From contig NZ_JACHOR010000002.1 of the NCBI RefSeq assembly GCF_014199945.1, forward strand, positions 248,001 to 312,000: DNA of 64,000 bases, in the 5' to 3' direction. Below the pieces are notes generated by a model that searched no databases, had not been told where the DNA came from, and saw nothing but the letters and a program-made list of their open reading frames with translations. This DNA is from Brevundimonas variabilis (GTDB taxonomy: Bacteria; Pseudomonadota; Alphaproteobacteria; Caulobacterales; Caulobacteraceae). Of the stretch, positions 17,687 to 26,358 are shown piece by piece (position 1 is the stretch's first letter; each line of letters opens with the position of its first letter). The translations under genes and the position numbers were made by a program.

Positions 17687-18991
17687 TTGGCCACATTGAT
17701 CGACCACGCCGTCCCCCTGATCCGGGCGATCGTCATTCATCCGGACGGACGGAGCGAAAGCAGCCGCGCCGCCATGGAGCGGCTCGAGGAGGCTGTAGGA
17801 CTGGCACGCGCCCTCGACCTGGATGTCCGCGCCGAAGAGATCGTGCGCATCCGCAAGGTCACACCGGCCACCCTGTTCGGCACAGGCAAGGTCGAGGAAC
17901 TCGGTGCCCTCGTGACAGCGGCCGAGGCCGAGGCTGTGGTCATCGACGATGATCTGAGCCCGGTTCAGCAGCGGAATCTGGAAAAGGCCTGGGACTGCAA
18001 GGTCATCGACCGGACCGGGCTGATTCTCGAGATCTTCGGACGCCGTGCACGGACCAAGGAAGGCCGGCTGCAGGTCGAGCTGGCACGACTGGACTACGAG
18101 AAGTCCCGACTGGTCCGGACCTGGACCCACCTGGAGCGGCAGCGCGGCGGGTCGGGCACGATGGGTGGGCCGGGCGAGACCCAGATCGAGCTCGACCGGC
18201 GGATGATTGCGGACCGGATCGTCAGGCTGAAGGTCGAGCTCGACGACGTCCGACGCACGCGAGGCCTGCATCGCAAGCAGCGCCAAAAGGTGCCTTTCCC
18301 GACGATTGCGCTCGTCGGCTATACCAATGCCGGCAAGTCCACCCTGTTCAACCGGCTGACGGGCTCGGAAGTCCTCGCCAAGGACCTGCTTTTCGCCACC
18401 CTCGATACGACGCAGCGGACGATCCGGCTGCCCCAGGGTCGGCCCGCCATTGTGGCCGATACGGTCGGTTTCATCTCGGACCTGCCGCACGAATTGGTCG
18501 AGAGCTTCCGGGCGACGCTGGAAGAGGTGGGTGAGGCGGATCTGATCCTGCACGTGCGCGACATCGCCTCGGCCGACAGTGATGCCCAGGCCACGGACGT
18601 CGAGGCCGTGCTGAAGCAGATCGAAATTCCTGAGGGCAAGACGCGCCGGATCCTGGAAGTCTGGAACAAGACCGACCTTCTGGCCGAGGACGTGCGCGAG
18701 GCGGTGCTGGGCCAGGCCGATCGACTGGCGAGCGAGGGCAGGGCGGTCGCCGTCTCGGCCTGGACAGGCGAGGGGATCGAAGGCCTGCGCCATGCCATCA
18801 CCGGCCTGATCGACGACGATCCCGAAATGACACTGACGCTGGACCCGTCACAAGGCGAGGCGCTGGCCTGGCTTTACGAGCATGGACGCGTGACATCGCG
18901 CGAGGCCGATGAAGAGGGGCGAACCCATCTCGTGGTCCGGCTGGCCCCCCAGGCTCTGGGGCGGTTCGAGCGCCAGTTCAGCACGTCCTGA
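17687..18991 (+). CDS. hflX: GTPase HflX
   Basis: 434 residues read from a TTG start at 17687; a second in-frame TTG lies three codons later and the choice is uncertain. The HflX N-terminal domain includes ATLFGTGKVEELGALV and the GGSGTMGGPGETQIELDRR glycine-rich segment. The G domain has GYTNAGKSTLFNRLTG (G1), DTVGFISDLPHELVESF (G3) and VWNKTDLL (G4). HflX binds ribosomes and splits stalled 70S particles under stress. Downstream of hfq as in most proteobacteria. Confidence 0.96.
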   Translation: MATLIDHAVPLIRAIVIHPDGRSESSRAAMERLEEAVGLARALDLDVRAEEIVRIRKVTPATLFGTGKVEELGALVTAAEAEAVVIDDDLSPVQQRNLEKAWDCKVIDRTGLILEIFGRRARTKEGRLQVELARLDYEKSRLVRTWTHLERQRGGSGTMGGPGETQIELDRRMIADRIVRLKVELDDVRRTRGLHRKQRQKVPFPTIALVGYTNAGKSTLFNRLTGSEVLAKDLLFATLDTTQRTIRLPQGRPAIVADTVGFISDLPHELVESFRATLEEVGEADLILHVRDIASADSDAQATDVEAVLKQIEIPEGKTRRILEVWNKTDLLAEDVREAVLGQADRLASEGRAVAVSAWTGEGIEGLRHAITGLIDDDPEMTLTLDPSQGEALAWLYEHGRVTSREADEEGRTHLVVRLAPQALGRFERQFSTS

Positions 18992-19018
18992 AGCCGTTTC
19001 TCACGGTTTATCAAGACT

Positions 19019-19038
19019 CGGTGCCTACATTGGCACCG
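19019..19038. terminator. Possible transcription terminator hairpin after hflX
   Basis: A perfect 7-bp stem (CGGTGCC / GGCACCG) with a 6-base loop lies 28 bases after the hflX stop. There is no clear run of T after it, so it may be a weak terminator or only an mRNA 3' hairpin. Confidence 0.35.
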
Positions 19039-19106
19039 TCTAACCGTAGCTCAGGCTGTGGCAGACCTTTTGCTATGAGGCTGTCCGGGTAGACGGTGGG
19101 TATGAA

Positions 19107-20264
19107 ATGACGCTCGATTTGGGACGACTCCGGGTCGACATTCTCGCGACGGAAGATCTGTCCGACAGCGACGTCGAGCAATGGCAGGCGATCCAGGCCT
19201 CTCATCCGGCATTCGAAAGCCCTCTGTTGAGCGCAGATTTCGCCTTTGCCGTCTCTCGAGCCCGTGATGACGTCCGTGTCGCAGTCTATCGACGTGGCGA
19301 CCGCGCCGTCGGATTTCTCGCCCATCATCGTCGTCCGGGCGGTTTCGGCCGGCCCATCGGATCGCCTTTCTCCGACTATCATGCCCTGCTTTGCGCGGCT
19401 GATCTTGGCGTCAGCGGTCCGGAGGCCGTTCGTATGGCCGGGCTCAAGGCCTTTCGTCATAACGGCCTGATCGATCCGCACGGTCTTTTCGCAGGAACGG
19501 CCGAAGGGCAGCATACCTATGCCATTGAACTGTCCGGCACACCCGAAGCCTTTCTCGAGACGGTGCGCGCTGCCAGCCCGAAAAAGTTCAAGAATTATCG
19601 TCGGCTGCAGAATCGCCTGGCTGAGTCCGGTGCGTTGCGAATGGGTCCGGACCGGTCGCAGGCGACCTTTGATCAGATCATGGGATGGAAGTCCGAGCAG
19701 TTTACCCGGACGGGCGTACAGGATGTGTTGAAGCCCGACTGGACACGCCGGATGATGCAGTCGCTGTTCGACACCACAGACGGACGGATGACCGGGCTGT
19801 TGCTGACGCTCTATGCCGGAGATGTGCTCGTCGGGGGACATTTCGGTGTGATGGCGGCGGGCGTGTTCCATCCGTGGATCGCTTCGACCAATCCTGAACT
19901 GGCAGCGCTTTCGCCGGGGCAGGCCTTTCTCGACCAGGCCATCCGGTCGATGCCGGCGCTCGGGATCCGGGTCTATGACCTGGGTCCAGGGCACGATCAC
20001 TACAAGAAGCCGTTCGCCTCGACCGAGCGCGAAGTCGGCGTCGGGCTGACCGTTGTGAGCGGCGCGATAGGCACCTTGCCGCGCGTCAAGGAGAGTGTCT
20101 GGTCGCTGGGCGGTCTGGACCGGGTGAGTGCAGTGAGTCGCATCCGCAAGCGTCTCGATCACATCGCTGCGGTGGATCCTTCGGCCAGCGGTCGGGCGCG
20201 GGGCCTGCTCGAGGCTGCCTGGTCGATCCAGAAGCGGCTGGCATCCGCAGACGCAAAGGCCTGA
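19107..20264 (+). CDS. FemAB-like/BioF2-like GNAT acyltransferase
   Basis: 385 residues. The sequence has the two-GNAT-fold layout of FemAB/CelD-type proteins (Acetyltransf_6): ASHPAFESPLLSADFAFAV near the N-terminus, PIGSPFSDYHALL in the first half, SPKKFKNYRRLQNRL, and a second half containing GGHFGVMAAGVFHPWIASTNPEL, SPGQAFLDQAI and YDLGPGHDHYKKPFA. Such proteins transfer acyl or aminoacyl groups, often in exopolysaccharide synthesis; HfsK of Caulobacter (holdfast) belongs here. The gene is followed after 3 bases by a family 2 glycosyltransferase, which supports a role in a surface polysaccharide. The substrate cannot be told from sequence. Confidence 0.75.
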   Translation: MTLDLGRLRVDILATEDLSDSDVEQWQAIQASHPAFESPLLSADFAFAVSRARDDVRVAVYRRGDRAVGFLAHHRRPGGFGRPIGSPFSDYHALLCAADLGVSGPEAVRMAGLKAFRHNGLIDPHGLFAGTAEGQHTYAIELSGTPEAFLETVRAASPKKFKNYRRLQNRLAESGALRMGPDRSQATFDQIMGWKSEQFTRTGVQDVLKPDWTRRMMQSLFDTTDGRMTGLLLTLYAGDVLVGGHFGVMAAGVFHPWIASTNPELAALSPGQAFLDQAIRSMPALGIRVYDLGPGHDHYKKPFASTEREVGVGLTVVSGAIGTLPRVKESVWSLGGLDRVSAVSRIRKRLDHIAAVDPSASGRARGLLEAAWSIQKRLASADAKA

Positions 20265-20267
20265 GCC

Positions 20268-21191
20268 ATGGCCGGGATCCGTATCTCGATCATCATTCCG
20301 ACCCAGCGCCGCCCTGGTCCGCTTGCGCTCGCGGCGCAGTCCGCCCTGGCGCAGGTCGGAGTCGAGCGCTCGGAGATCGAGCTGGTCATCGTCGACAACG
20401 ATGCCTTGCCGTCAGCCCAGCCGGTCGTCGAGCGCCTGAGGGACGGAACCGATATCCCGATCGTCTATGTGCACGAGACGCGCCCGGGCGTCGCCCATGC
20501 CCGCAATGCCGGGATGGCCGCGGCACGCGGTTCGCTGATCGCGTTTCTGGACGACGACGAGGAAGCGCCTGGCGGCTGGCTGGCCGCGCTGCTGGCAACT
20601 CAGGCCAGGCACACAGCCGACGTCGTATTCGGCCCGGTCAGGGCGCGCGTTCCTGAAACGGCCCGGCACCGCGCCTATCTCGCCCGTTTCTTCTCGCGCG
20701 TCGGGCCCGAGGCCGAGGGCCCGATGGCAGGCTATTTCGGATGCGGCAACAGTCTGGTGCGGCGTGCTGCCCTGCCGGACCCGGTCGCGCCCTTTGCCCT
20801 GGAGCGCAACCATATCGGCGGGGAGGACGACCTGCTGTTTGGCCATATGCAGGCAGCCGGGGCCCGGTTCGCATGGGCACCGGACGCCTGGGTCCATGAG
20901 GACCCGGCCCCGTCGCGGCTGACCCTGAGGTACACGCTGTTGCGGGCCTTTGCCTATGGTCAGGGTCCGACCGAACATTGCGCCTCATCGGTGCCTCCGG
21001 ACCGGCTGGGTGTCGTGAAATGGATGGCGATCGGTGTGGGCCAGTCGCTGGTCTTTGGTGCCGTTGCGGCCCTGGCCTGGATCACCGGAGCGCCGGACCG
21101 CGCGCAGCGACTGGACCGGGCCGCGCGCGGGCTGGGCAAGACCCTCTGGTTCGGTCCCTTCAAGCTTTCGTTCTACGGACAGACGACATGA
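20268..21191 (+). CDS. Family 2 glycosyltransferase
   Basis: 307 residues with a GT-A fold. ISIIIPTQRRP begins the nucleotide-binding strand, VDNDA follows, RPGVAHARNAGMAAARGSLIAFLDDDEEAP contains the DxD motif, and GGEDDLLFGHMQAAGARFAWAPDAWVHED supplies the acceptor-site ED pair. A hydrophobic stretch near residues 250-270 may attach it to the membrane. It lies 3 bases after the FemAB-like gene and its stop overlaps the next start by ATGA, so the three genes are one unit. The acceptor is unknown. Confidence 0.85.
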   Translation: MAGIRISIIIPTQRRPGPLALAAQSALAQVGVERSEIELVIVDNDALPSAQPVVERLRDGTDIPIVYVHETRPGVAHARNAGMAAARGSLIAFLDDDEEAPGGWLAALLATQARHTADVVFGPVRARVPETARHRAYLARFFSRVGPEAEGPMAGYFGCGNSLVRRAALPDPVAPFALERNHIGGEDDLLFGHMQAAGARFAWAPDAWVHEDPAPSRLTLRYTLLRAFAYGQGPTEHCASSVPPDRLGVVKWMAIGVGQSLVFGAVAALAWITGAPDRAQRLDRAARGLGKTLWFGPFKLSFYGQTT

Positions 21192-22102
21192 GTGTGATTA
21201 CCGACTGGACGCCGGAAAAGGCGCGTGCCTTTACACGGGCCAATCTGGCGTTCGAGCACGGGCTGCACGAGCGGCCGATGTTCGACGATGCCGGACTGGA
21301 GTCGCTGCTGGACCGCTATCCGCGCGACAAGCTGGGCGTCTTCACCATGGGGCATGACCCCGTGGACTGGCAGAGCTGGCGGCGAGGCTCGGCGGGCGAC
21401 CTGTCGGGCAGACAGCTGCTGAACGCGGCGAAGGAAGGCCGGATCTGGTTGAACTTGCGTCACGCCAACGACTATCTCGAGGACTATGCCGCGCTGGAGG
21501 CCGAAGTCTTTTCCGAGAAGACCGAACGGACCGGCGTCCGGACCTTCAAGCGCGATCTTGGGGTGCTGATCTCCTCGGCCAATGCCCAGGTCTTCTATCA
21601 TCTGGACGTGCCGCTGGTGTCGCTGTGGCAGGTGCGGGGCCAGAAGCGGGTCTGGGTCTATCCGGTGGCAGCGCCACATGTCGGCCCCGAGCAGCTGGAA
21701 AAGATCGTCCTGCGCGAGACCGCCGAACAGATGGCGTTCCAGCCGGCCTTTGACGGCGTGGCCGAGGTGTTCGACCTGACTCCCGGCAAGATGGTCACCT
21801 GGGCCCAGAATGCGCCGCACCGGATCGAGAATGGGCCGATGCTGAATGTTTCGCTGAGCATGGAGTTCATGACCCCGGCGGCCTTGATGCGGGCCAATGT
21901 GCTGTATGCCAATGCCGTGCTGCGCAAGGCCGGGGCCCGGCCGTCGGTGCAGGCGGTGCCGCATCCGGGGGCGCTGGCCAAGATCGCCCTGGCTCGGGCG
22001 GTCAAGGTTTCAGGCATGTCAAAGACCTTCGACAAGTCGCTGCCGACGACCTTCACCCTGGATCCGGCACGGCCGGGGGTGCCGGTGGATCTGGCGGCAT
22101 AG
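21188..22102 (+). CDS. JmjC/cupin_8-like putative Fe(II)/2-oxoglutarate oxygenase
   Basis: The ATG at 21188 overlaps the glycosyltransferase stop (ATGA); longer frames are not protein-like. 304 residues. The central part resembles JmjC/FIH-type double-stranded beta helices: HLD at 138-140 would give the HxD pair, LWQVRGQKRVWVYP resembles the conserved 'QVxGxKRxxLFP' strand, and FDLTPGKMVTWAQNAPHRIENG gives the distal H211 after the 'LxPGD' turn. All three predicted iron ligands are present. Proteins of this kind hydroxylate proteins or small molecules; some are annotated as transcription factors. The role is unknown and is inferred only from the neighbouring acyltransferase and glycosyltransferase. 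Confidence 0.65.
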   Translation: MSVITDWTPEKARAFTRANLAFEHGLHERPMFDDAGLESLLDRYPRDKLGVFTMGHDPVDWQSWRRGSAGDLSGRQLLNAAKEGRIWLNLRHANDYLEDYAALEAEVFSEKTERTGVRTFKRDLGVLISSANAQVFYHLDVPLVSLWQVRGQKRVWVYPVAAPHVGPEQLEKIVLRETAEQMAFQPAFDGVAEVFDLTPGKMVTWAQNAPHRIENGPMLNVSLSMEFMTPAALMRANVLYANAVLRKAGARPSVQAVPHPGALAKIALARAVKVSGMSKTFDKSLPTTFTLDPARPGVPVDLAA

Positions 22103-22107
22103 CCGGG

Positions 22108-22893
22108 TCAGGCACGTTCTGCGGTCTTCGCCGCATTCCATAGACCGTCCATCTCGGCCAGGTCGCTCTGCGCCGGTGTCCGTCCGTTCCTGGCCAGTTC
22201 CGCCTCGATGAATTCGAACCGCCGGACGAATTTGGCATTGGTGCCGCGCAGGGCATCCTCGGGTTCCACGCCCAGCTTCCGGGCCAGGTTGGCGACGACG
22301 AATAGCAGGTCGCCCATCTCCTCGCGGGCCTTGTCAAGGTCGCCGGCGGCGATTTCGGCGCGCAGTTCGGCGACTTCCTCGTGCAGCTTTTCGAAGACCT
22401 CGTCGGTCGAGGGCCAGTCGAAGCCGACTCGGGCGGCGCGTTTCGTCAGCTTGGCGGCGCGGGCCAGCGCCGGGAGGCCGACGGGGACGTCGTCGAGCAC
22501 GCCGGTCTGGGCCTTGGCCTGACGTTCGGCGGCCTTGATGTCCTCCCAGCGCTGCTTCTGGGCCGGGCCGGTGATCTGGGGATCTTCGTCCGCAAAGACA
22601 TGGGGATGGCGCCGGATCAGCTTGTCCGACATGGCGCGGGCCACGTCGTCGAAGGCGAACAGGCCCTGTTCCTCGGCCATGCGGGCATGGAAAACGACCT
22701 GGAACAGCAGGTCTCCCAGCTCGGACTTCAGCTCGTCGAAATCGCCGCGTTCGATGGCATCAGCGACCTCATAGGCCTCCTCGATCGTATAGGGGGCGAT
22801 GGTGGCGAAGGTCTGCTCGATGTCCCAGGGGCAGCCGCCGTCGGGGTTTCGCAGGGTGGCCATGATGCCGAGCAGATGGTCGATGGGGGTCAT
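22108..22893 (-). CDS. mazG: Nucleoside triphosphate pyrophosphohydrolase MazG
   Basis: 261 residues with two MazG domains. The first carries CPWDIEQTFATIAPYTIEEAYEVADAIER and ELGDLLFQVVFHARMAEE, containing the ExxE and ExxD metal-binding motifs. The second has KLHEEVAELRAEIA and REEMGDLLFVVANLARKL. MazG hydrolyses all canonical NTPs to NMPs and helps to clear aberrant nucleotides. The start overlaps the stop of the upstream transporter gene by ATGA. It is convergent with the JmjC-like gene, with five bases between the stops. Confidence 0.95.
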   Translation of the reverse strand: MTPIDHLLGIMATLRNPDGGCPWDIEQTFATIAPYTIEEAYEVADAIERGDFDELKSELGDLLFQVVFHARMAEEQGLFAFDDVARAMSDKLIRRHPHVFADEDPQITGPAQKQRWEDIKAAERQAKAQTGVLDDVPVGLPALARAAKLTKRAARVGFDWPSTDEVFEKLHEEVAELRAEIAAGDLDKAREEMGDLLFVVANLARKLGVEPEDALRGTNAKFVRRFEFIEAELARNGRTPAQSDLAEMDGLWNAAKTAERA

Positions 22894-24260
22894 GTGGCCC
22901 CCTGGGGCATGGTGGCCTCGCGGGCATCGAGCTGGCGGCGGATGTCGGCGTGGCGGTCCGGGGTCAGGGGATATCCCTTCAGCACCCAGGCGGCGGCGGC
23001 GATCAGCAGGGCCGGGATGGCGATGAACAGCACCTGGAGCACCAGAAGGGACGTCGGACTGTTGCCGCCGGCCGGGGCGACGGCCTCGAAGCCGACGACC
23101 TGCAGGATCAGATAGGGGATCAGGGCCACGACATGACCGATCTTGGTCGTGGCCGACAGGATGGAGAACATCAGCCCGGTCCGGTCCACGCCCGTTTCCA
23201 GCCGCACCTCGTCGCCGGCATCGGCCATCATGGCGCGCAGGAGGAACAGGCCCGCGGCATAGGGCAGGCCGGCGATGAACATGGCCCCTGCGGTCAGGGC
23301 GAAATTGCCCCCGGGCAGGAGGGTGGCCCCGAAATACAGGGCGGCGAAGATCAGGCTGGCGATGGCCAGGGCCTTGTCCTTGCCGACCTTGCCGGCCAGC
23401 CAGGCCCAGATCGGGGAGCCGACCAGCCCGCCGATGAAATACAGCAGCATGAAGATCGAGGCCTCGGTCCGGTCATAGCCCTTCACCTGGCCGAAGAAGA
23501 AGAACAGCAGGGCCCCGGTGATGCCGGGGGCGATGCCCAGCAGCAGGTCCGCCGTCAGCAGCTTGACGACGGTCGGACGCTTCAGCAGGTCCAGATAGGC
23601 CCGCGCGCCCCCGTGCGGGGCCGCCCCGGCATTCATGGGCTCGGGCACGGCCAGCATGGCCAGGCCGATGGTCAGGGGCAGGGCAATGATGATGGCCCAG
23701 CCCATGATGTGGACGCCGGCGATATAGTCGCCGATGCCCAGCTGGATCACGGCCGTGGGCAGGATCAGGATGGCGATCACGCCGATGATGTTGAACGCCT
23801 GCCACCAGGCATAGACGCGGCTGCGCTGGTCATATTGCGGCGCCAGGACCGAGGCCCAGCCGAGCTGGGACAGGGTCCCGATCGAGAAGCCGATGTAGAG
23901 GACCAGCAGCCACAGGAACAGGTAGCCCGGACCGGCCCCGGGCCGGACCATCACGAAGATCATCAGGGCGGCCAGCATCAGGATCGGGGTCGAGACCGCC
24001 ATCCAGGGCCGGTAGCGCCCGAAACGGGTCTTGGTCTGGTCCATGCCCCAGCCGACCAGCGGATCGAACAGGATGTCGATCAGGCGTACCGCCATGAACA
24101 TGGCTCCGACCATGCCGATCGAGAGGCCGACATGGGTGGCGTAGAATTCCGGCAGGGTCACCGGCAGGGCGACGCCGAAGGCCGCCAGCGGCAAGCAGGG
24201 ACCGGAGAAGGAGGCAAGGACGGCATTGCTGCGCCGGGCGGGCGGTGTGTTTTCGGTCAT
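22890..24260 (-). CDS. MFS transporter of the GPH (glycoside-pentoside-hexuronide) type
   Basis: The start at 24260 (MTENTPPARRSNAVLASF) is preferred over the much longer open frame to 24650. 456 residues, about 12 membrane helices. The GPH-family signature is clear: FDPLVGWGMDQTKTRFGRYRPWM between helices 2 and 3, and QYDQRSRVYAWWQAFNIIG further on. Members import sugars or other solutes with cations. There is no catabolic gene nearby to suggest the substrate; the ATGA coupling to mazG is the only link. The C-terminus is short and hydrophilic. Confidence 0.88.
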   Translation of the reverse strand: MTENTPPARRSNAVLASFSGPCLPLAAFGVALPVTLPEFYATHVGLSIGMVGAMFMAVRLIDILFDPLVGWGMDQTKTRFGRYRPWMAVSTPILMLAALMIFVMVRPGAGPGYLFLWLLVLYIGFSIGTLSQLGWASVLAPQYDQRSRVYAWWQAFNIIGVIAILILPTAVIQLGIGDYIAGVHIMGWAIIIALPLTIGLAMLAVPEPMNAGAAPHGGARAYLDLLKRPTVVKLLTADLLLGIAPGITGALLFFFFGQVKGYDRTEASIFMLLYFIGGLVGSPIWAWLAGKVGKDKALAIASLIFAALYFGATLLPGGNFALTAGAMFIAGLPYAAGLFLLRAMMADAGDEVRLETGVDRTGLMFSILSATTKIGHVVALIPYLILQVVGFEAVAPAGGNSPTSLLVLQVLFIAIPALLIAAAAWVLKGYPLTPDRHADIRRQLDAREATMPQGAT

Positions 24261-25016
24261 CGCGCGATCCACAAATGAGTCGGTCGTTCGATAGCATCTC
24301 AGACCCTGCGAGGCGCGGGGCAAGATTGCAGGCATGGCGAAACACCCGCCCGGGTGATCGCGCGAGGGGTCGGGAAGGGAGCGGGACGCCGGGCCTGACC
24401 CGGAGAGTATAGGGTTTACCGTTTCGATCAGAGCGACGCCCCACGCAGCCGTTTTCCACACGCCCTCCGGCTGGCGGCCCTCCTCGGACCTTGCCAGATC
24501 ATCCGCCGGGACCCTTGCGAGGCCCGGCTCGGGGTGGACTTGACGAGACACAGCCGCCAGCGGTCCGCTTCCGAGGCGCGCGGCGAGCAGGGAGACGGCA
24601 TCCATCGCCGCCCCCAGGGACCCCCGCGGTATCCTTCCCCTGGGCTTCATCGCTCAACCACAGCCCGCCGTCGTCGAGGCGCTGGATCCGACGCCCCTCC
24701 CACCGACGGGATGGGAGGAGCCTAGGCGGGTTTCAGGTCCGGGCGCGGAAGTCGGTCCGTACGGACGACAGGAATGGTCGTGTGGGCAGGAAATGACCGG
24801 GGTTAGGGAAGCGGGATTGTGAAGAAATCACATCCGCTCATCCCGGCGAAAGCCGGGACCCAGAGCTTTCACGAGGCAGGTGCGCGGGATTGCGGGTCCT
24901 GCCTCACCGCTCGCATCCTTTAGCCCAAAGGACTGGGTCCCGGCTTTCGCCGGGATGCGCGGAGTGGGTTGGGACGGAGATTCATGGGGCCGGGATGACC
25001 GGAATTGATTCCCAGC
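24261..25016. other. Non-coding stretch of about 0.75 kb with a REP-like hairpin pair
   Basis: No convincing gene is seen between the transporter and the lipoprotein gene. A minus-strand frame is open from 24650 into the transporter gene, but its translation has no recognisable features. The stretch contains a GC stem-loop (CCTCCCA at 24696-24702 pairing with TGGGAGG at 24712-24718) and the repeat pair listed separately. The rest appears unstructured. Confidence 0.6.
24839..24957. repeat. Pair of REP-like palindromic elements in inverted orientation
   Basis: A 25-base unit at 24839-24863 recurs as its exact reverse complement at 24933-24957. Each unit is itself a hairpin: stem CCCGGC / GCCGGG around a GAAA loop, followed by ACCCAG. 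The 69-base spacer has no coding sign. The pattern (CATCCCGGCGAAAGCCGGGA) resembles repetitive extragenic palindromes that are scattered through many alphaproteobacterial genomes, but no other copy was noticed in this window. Confidence 0.8.
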
Positions 25017-25430
25017 TCAGTCGATGGCGCGGCAGTCTGTCGGTTCGCGGCCGTCGGCAGACCAGCGCGCCTGGATGCCTTCGCCGCGCAGCTCATAACC
25101 ACTGGACCGATACCAGAGGCCGGTGGGCACATCTTCCTGGAACAGGTCGAAAGCTTCCCCCGAGGAGTTGCGGATCGTGGCCATGGACCGGGCATTGTCG
25201 AAATCGACCGAAAGCCGTTCGCCGTTGTTGCACAGGTAGACGGTGCGGATGATCCGGTCCTGCGACCGCTGCTGCCGTTCGGCCCCGGTCAGGCGTCGCG
25301 CCGTCTGGGCCTCGACCGCCCGCTGACGCACGGATTCACCACTGGTCGGCGCCTTCGCCGGTTGAGGCTCGCTGCAGGCCGTGATCAGGGCAGCAAGGGA
25401 GAGGGTGGCAAGCGCGGCTGTACGGGTCAT
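25017..25430 (-). CDS. MliC-like lipoprotein (putative lysozyme inhibitor domain)
   Basis: 137 residues. A lipoprotein signal peptide ends at a lipobox (LITAC, C19), so the protein is probably lipid-anchored. The second half resembles the MliC/PliC domain: VYLCNNGERLSVDF, a mid-segment SSGEAFDLFQ, and a conserved C-terminal cysteine after DGREPTDC, which could form a disulfide with the cysteine in YLCNN. MliC proteins inhibit C-type lysozymes in the periplasm. The match is to a loose pattern, so the function is tentative. The gene stands alone. Confidence 0.6.
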   Translation of the reverse strand: MTRTAALATLSLAALITACSEPQPAKAPTSGESVRQRAVEAQTARRLTGAERQQRSQDRIIRTVYLCNNGERLSVDFDNARSMATIRNSSGEAFDLFQEDVPTGLWYRSSGYELRGEGIQARWSADGREPTDCRAID

Positions 25431-25599
25431 CGATGCGGAGAACGTGTCTGGCGGGACGGTGTTCCAGACAGGGCGCCATTCAAAGGCAGACCAGCCGGTC
25501 TATTCAAGGTCGTCGACTGGCCGTATTACACGTTAGAGTGATCGGTGTCCCGTTTCTGAAGCTCAACGCGACCGGCGGGCAATGTGATGGATGTGCTAG

Positions 25600-25896
25600 G
25601 TGGCGGCCGAAATTACTTTCACAGCCTGGAGGGACGACGTCAGCCGTCCCGGCTATGTGTTGATTGATGATCCCATCATCGATGACGTTATGAAATGCTG
25701 GAAGTCTAATTTCCGGATAGAACCCTTTGGATACAAGAGAGCCGGCTATGCCACGTCGCCTTTCGATGCGCTGACACGGGCCATCGAAATGGTGAAGGTC
25801 ATTCTGTACTTCCGGTATCATGACTGGGTCTTCATGGGTGAAGACGGGCAAAACCTTTTAACCCATGCCGACATCATGGATTTTGACAGCGATTGA
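25600..25896 (+). CDS. Small protein of unknown function
   Basis: 98 residues from a GTG start (VAAEITFTAWRDD). It is not recognised with confidence. Visible features: an aromatic-rich body with WKSNFRIEPFG, YATSPFDALTRAIEMVKVILYF, and an acidic tail (MDFDSD). The 'W-x-C/F-x-I ... G-x-DAL-x-x-AI ... L' layout faintly recalls small DUF6968-type proteins. Its codon use is less GC-rich than that of its neighbours, and its 3' end overlaps tadA on the opposite strand by 39 bases. It may have been acquired. Confidence 0.5.
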   Translation: MAAEITFTAWRDDVSRPGYVLIDDPIIDDVMKCWKSNFRIEPFGYKRAGYATSPFDALTRAIEMVKVILYFRYHDWVFMGEDGQNLLTHADIMDFDSD

Positions 25897-26358
25897 TGGC
25901 TGTCGTCTCGATCTGAAGAACGCCCTCAAGGCCTCCCCCGACTCCTCGCCACACGGTCCCTTGGCCAGATCGGGCTTCCAGTGACAAGTTGGCTGTTCAA
26001 AAAACCGCGGCCCGTGGATCACCGCGCCGCCCTTGGGATCATCGGCGGCCCAGACGACGCGGCCGATACGGGCATGGCTGATGGCCCCGGCGCACATGGC
26101 GCAGGGCTCGAGCGTCACATACAGCGTCAGGCCCGTCAGACGGTAGTTGGACAGGGCGCGGCCGGCATCGCGCAGGGCGACGATCTCGGCATGAGCCGTC
26201 GGATCGTGGGCCGCCACGGGGCCGTTCATGCCCCGTCCGACGACTTCGCCGGTCGTTTCGTCGACGATCACGGCCCCCACGGGAACCTCGCCCGCGTCCG
26301 CTGCCGCTTGCGCCAAGGCCATCGCCATGCGCATGAACCGCTCATCATGGATCGCCAT
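25858..26358 (-). CDS. tadA: tRNA-specific adenosine deaminase TadA
   Basis: 166 residues from the ATG at 26358 (MAIHDERFMRMAMALAQ); the ATG at 26334 is an alternative. Zinc and catalytic residues are intact: H56 and E58 in DPTAHAEIVALRDAG and C86/C89 in TLEPCAMCAGAI. TadA converts adenosine 34 to inosine in tRNA-Arg(ACG). The ends of this gene overlap both neighbours: the start overlaps the divergent pseudouridine synthase by 12 bases and the stop overlaps a small convergent gene. Confidence 0.93.
   Translation of the reverse strand: MAIHDERFMRMAMALAQAAADAGEVPVGAVIVDETTGEVVGRGMNGPVAAHDPTAHAEIVALRDAGRALSNYRLTGLTLYVTLEPCAMCAGAISHARIGRVVWAADDPKGGAVIHGPRFFEQPTCHWKPDLAKGPCGEESGEALRAFFRSRRQPSIAVKIHDVGMG

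Noticed and set aside
22950..24278. Long plus-strand open frame of over 440 codons opposite the GPH transporter
   Set aside because: It is Gln/Gly/Asp/His-rich and lies exactly antisense to a well-supported membrane protein; it is a codon-bias shadow.
24491..24796. Small plus-strand frame in the gene-free stretch
   Set aside because: Arg/Pro/Ser-rich chance frame with no ribosome-binding site or motif.
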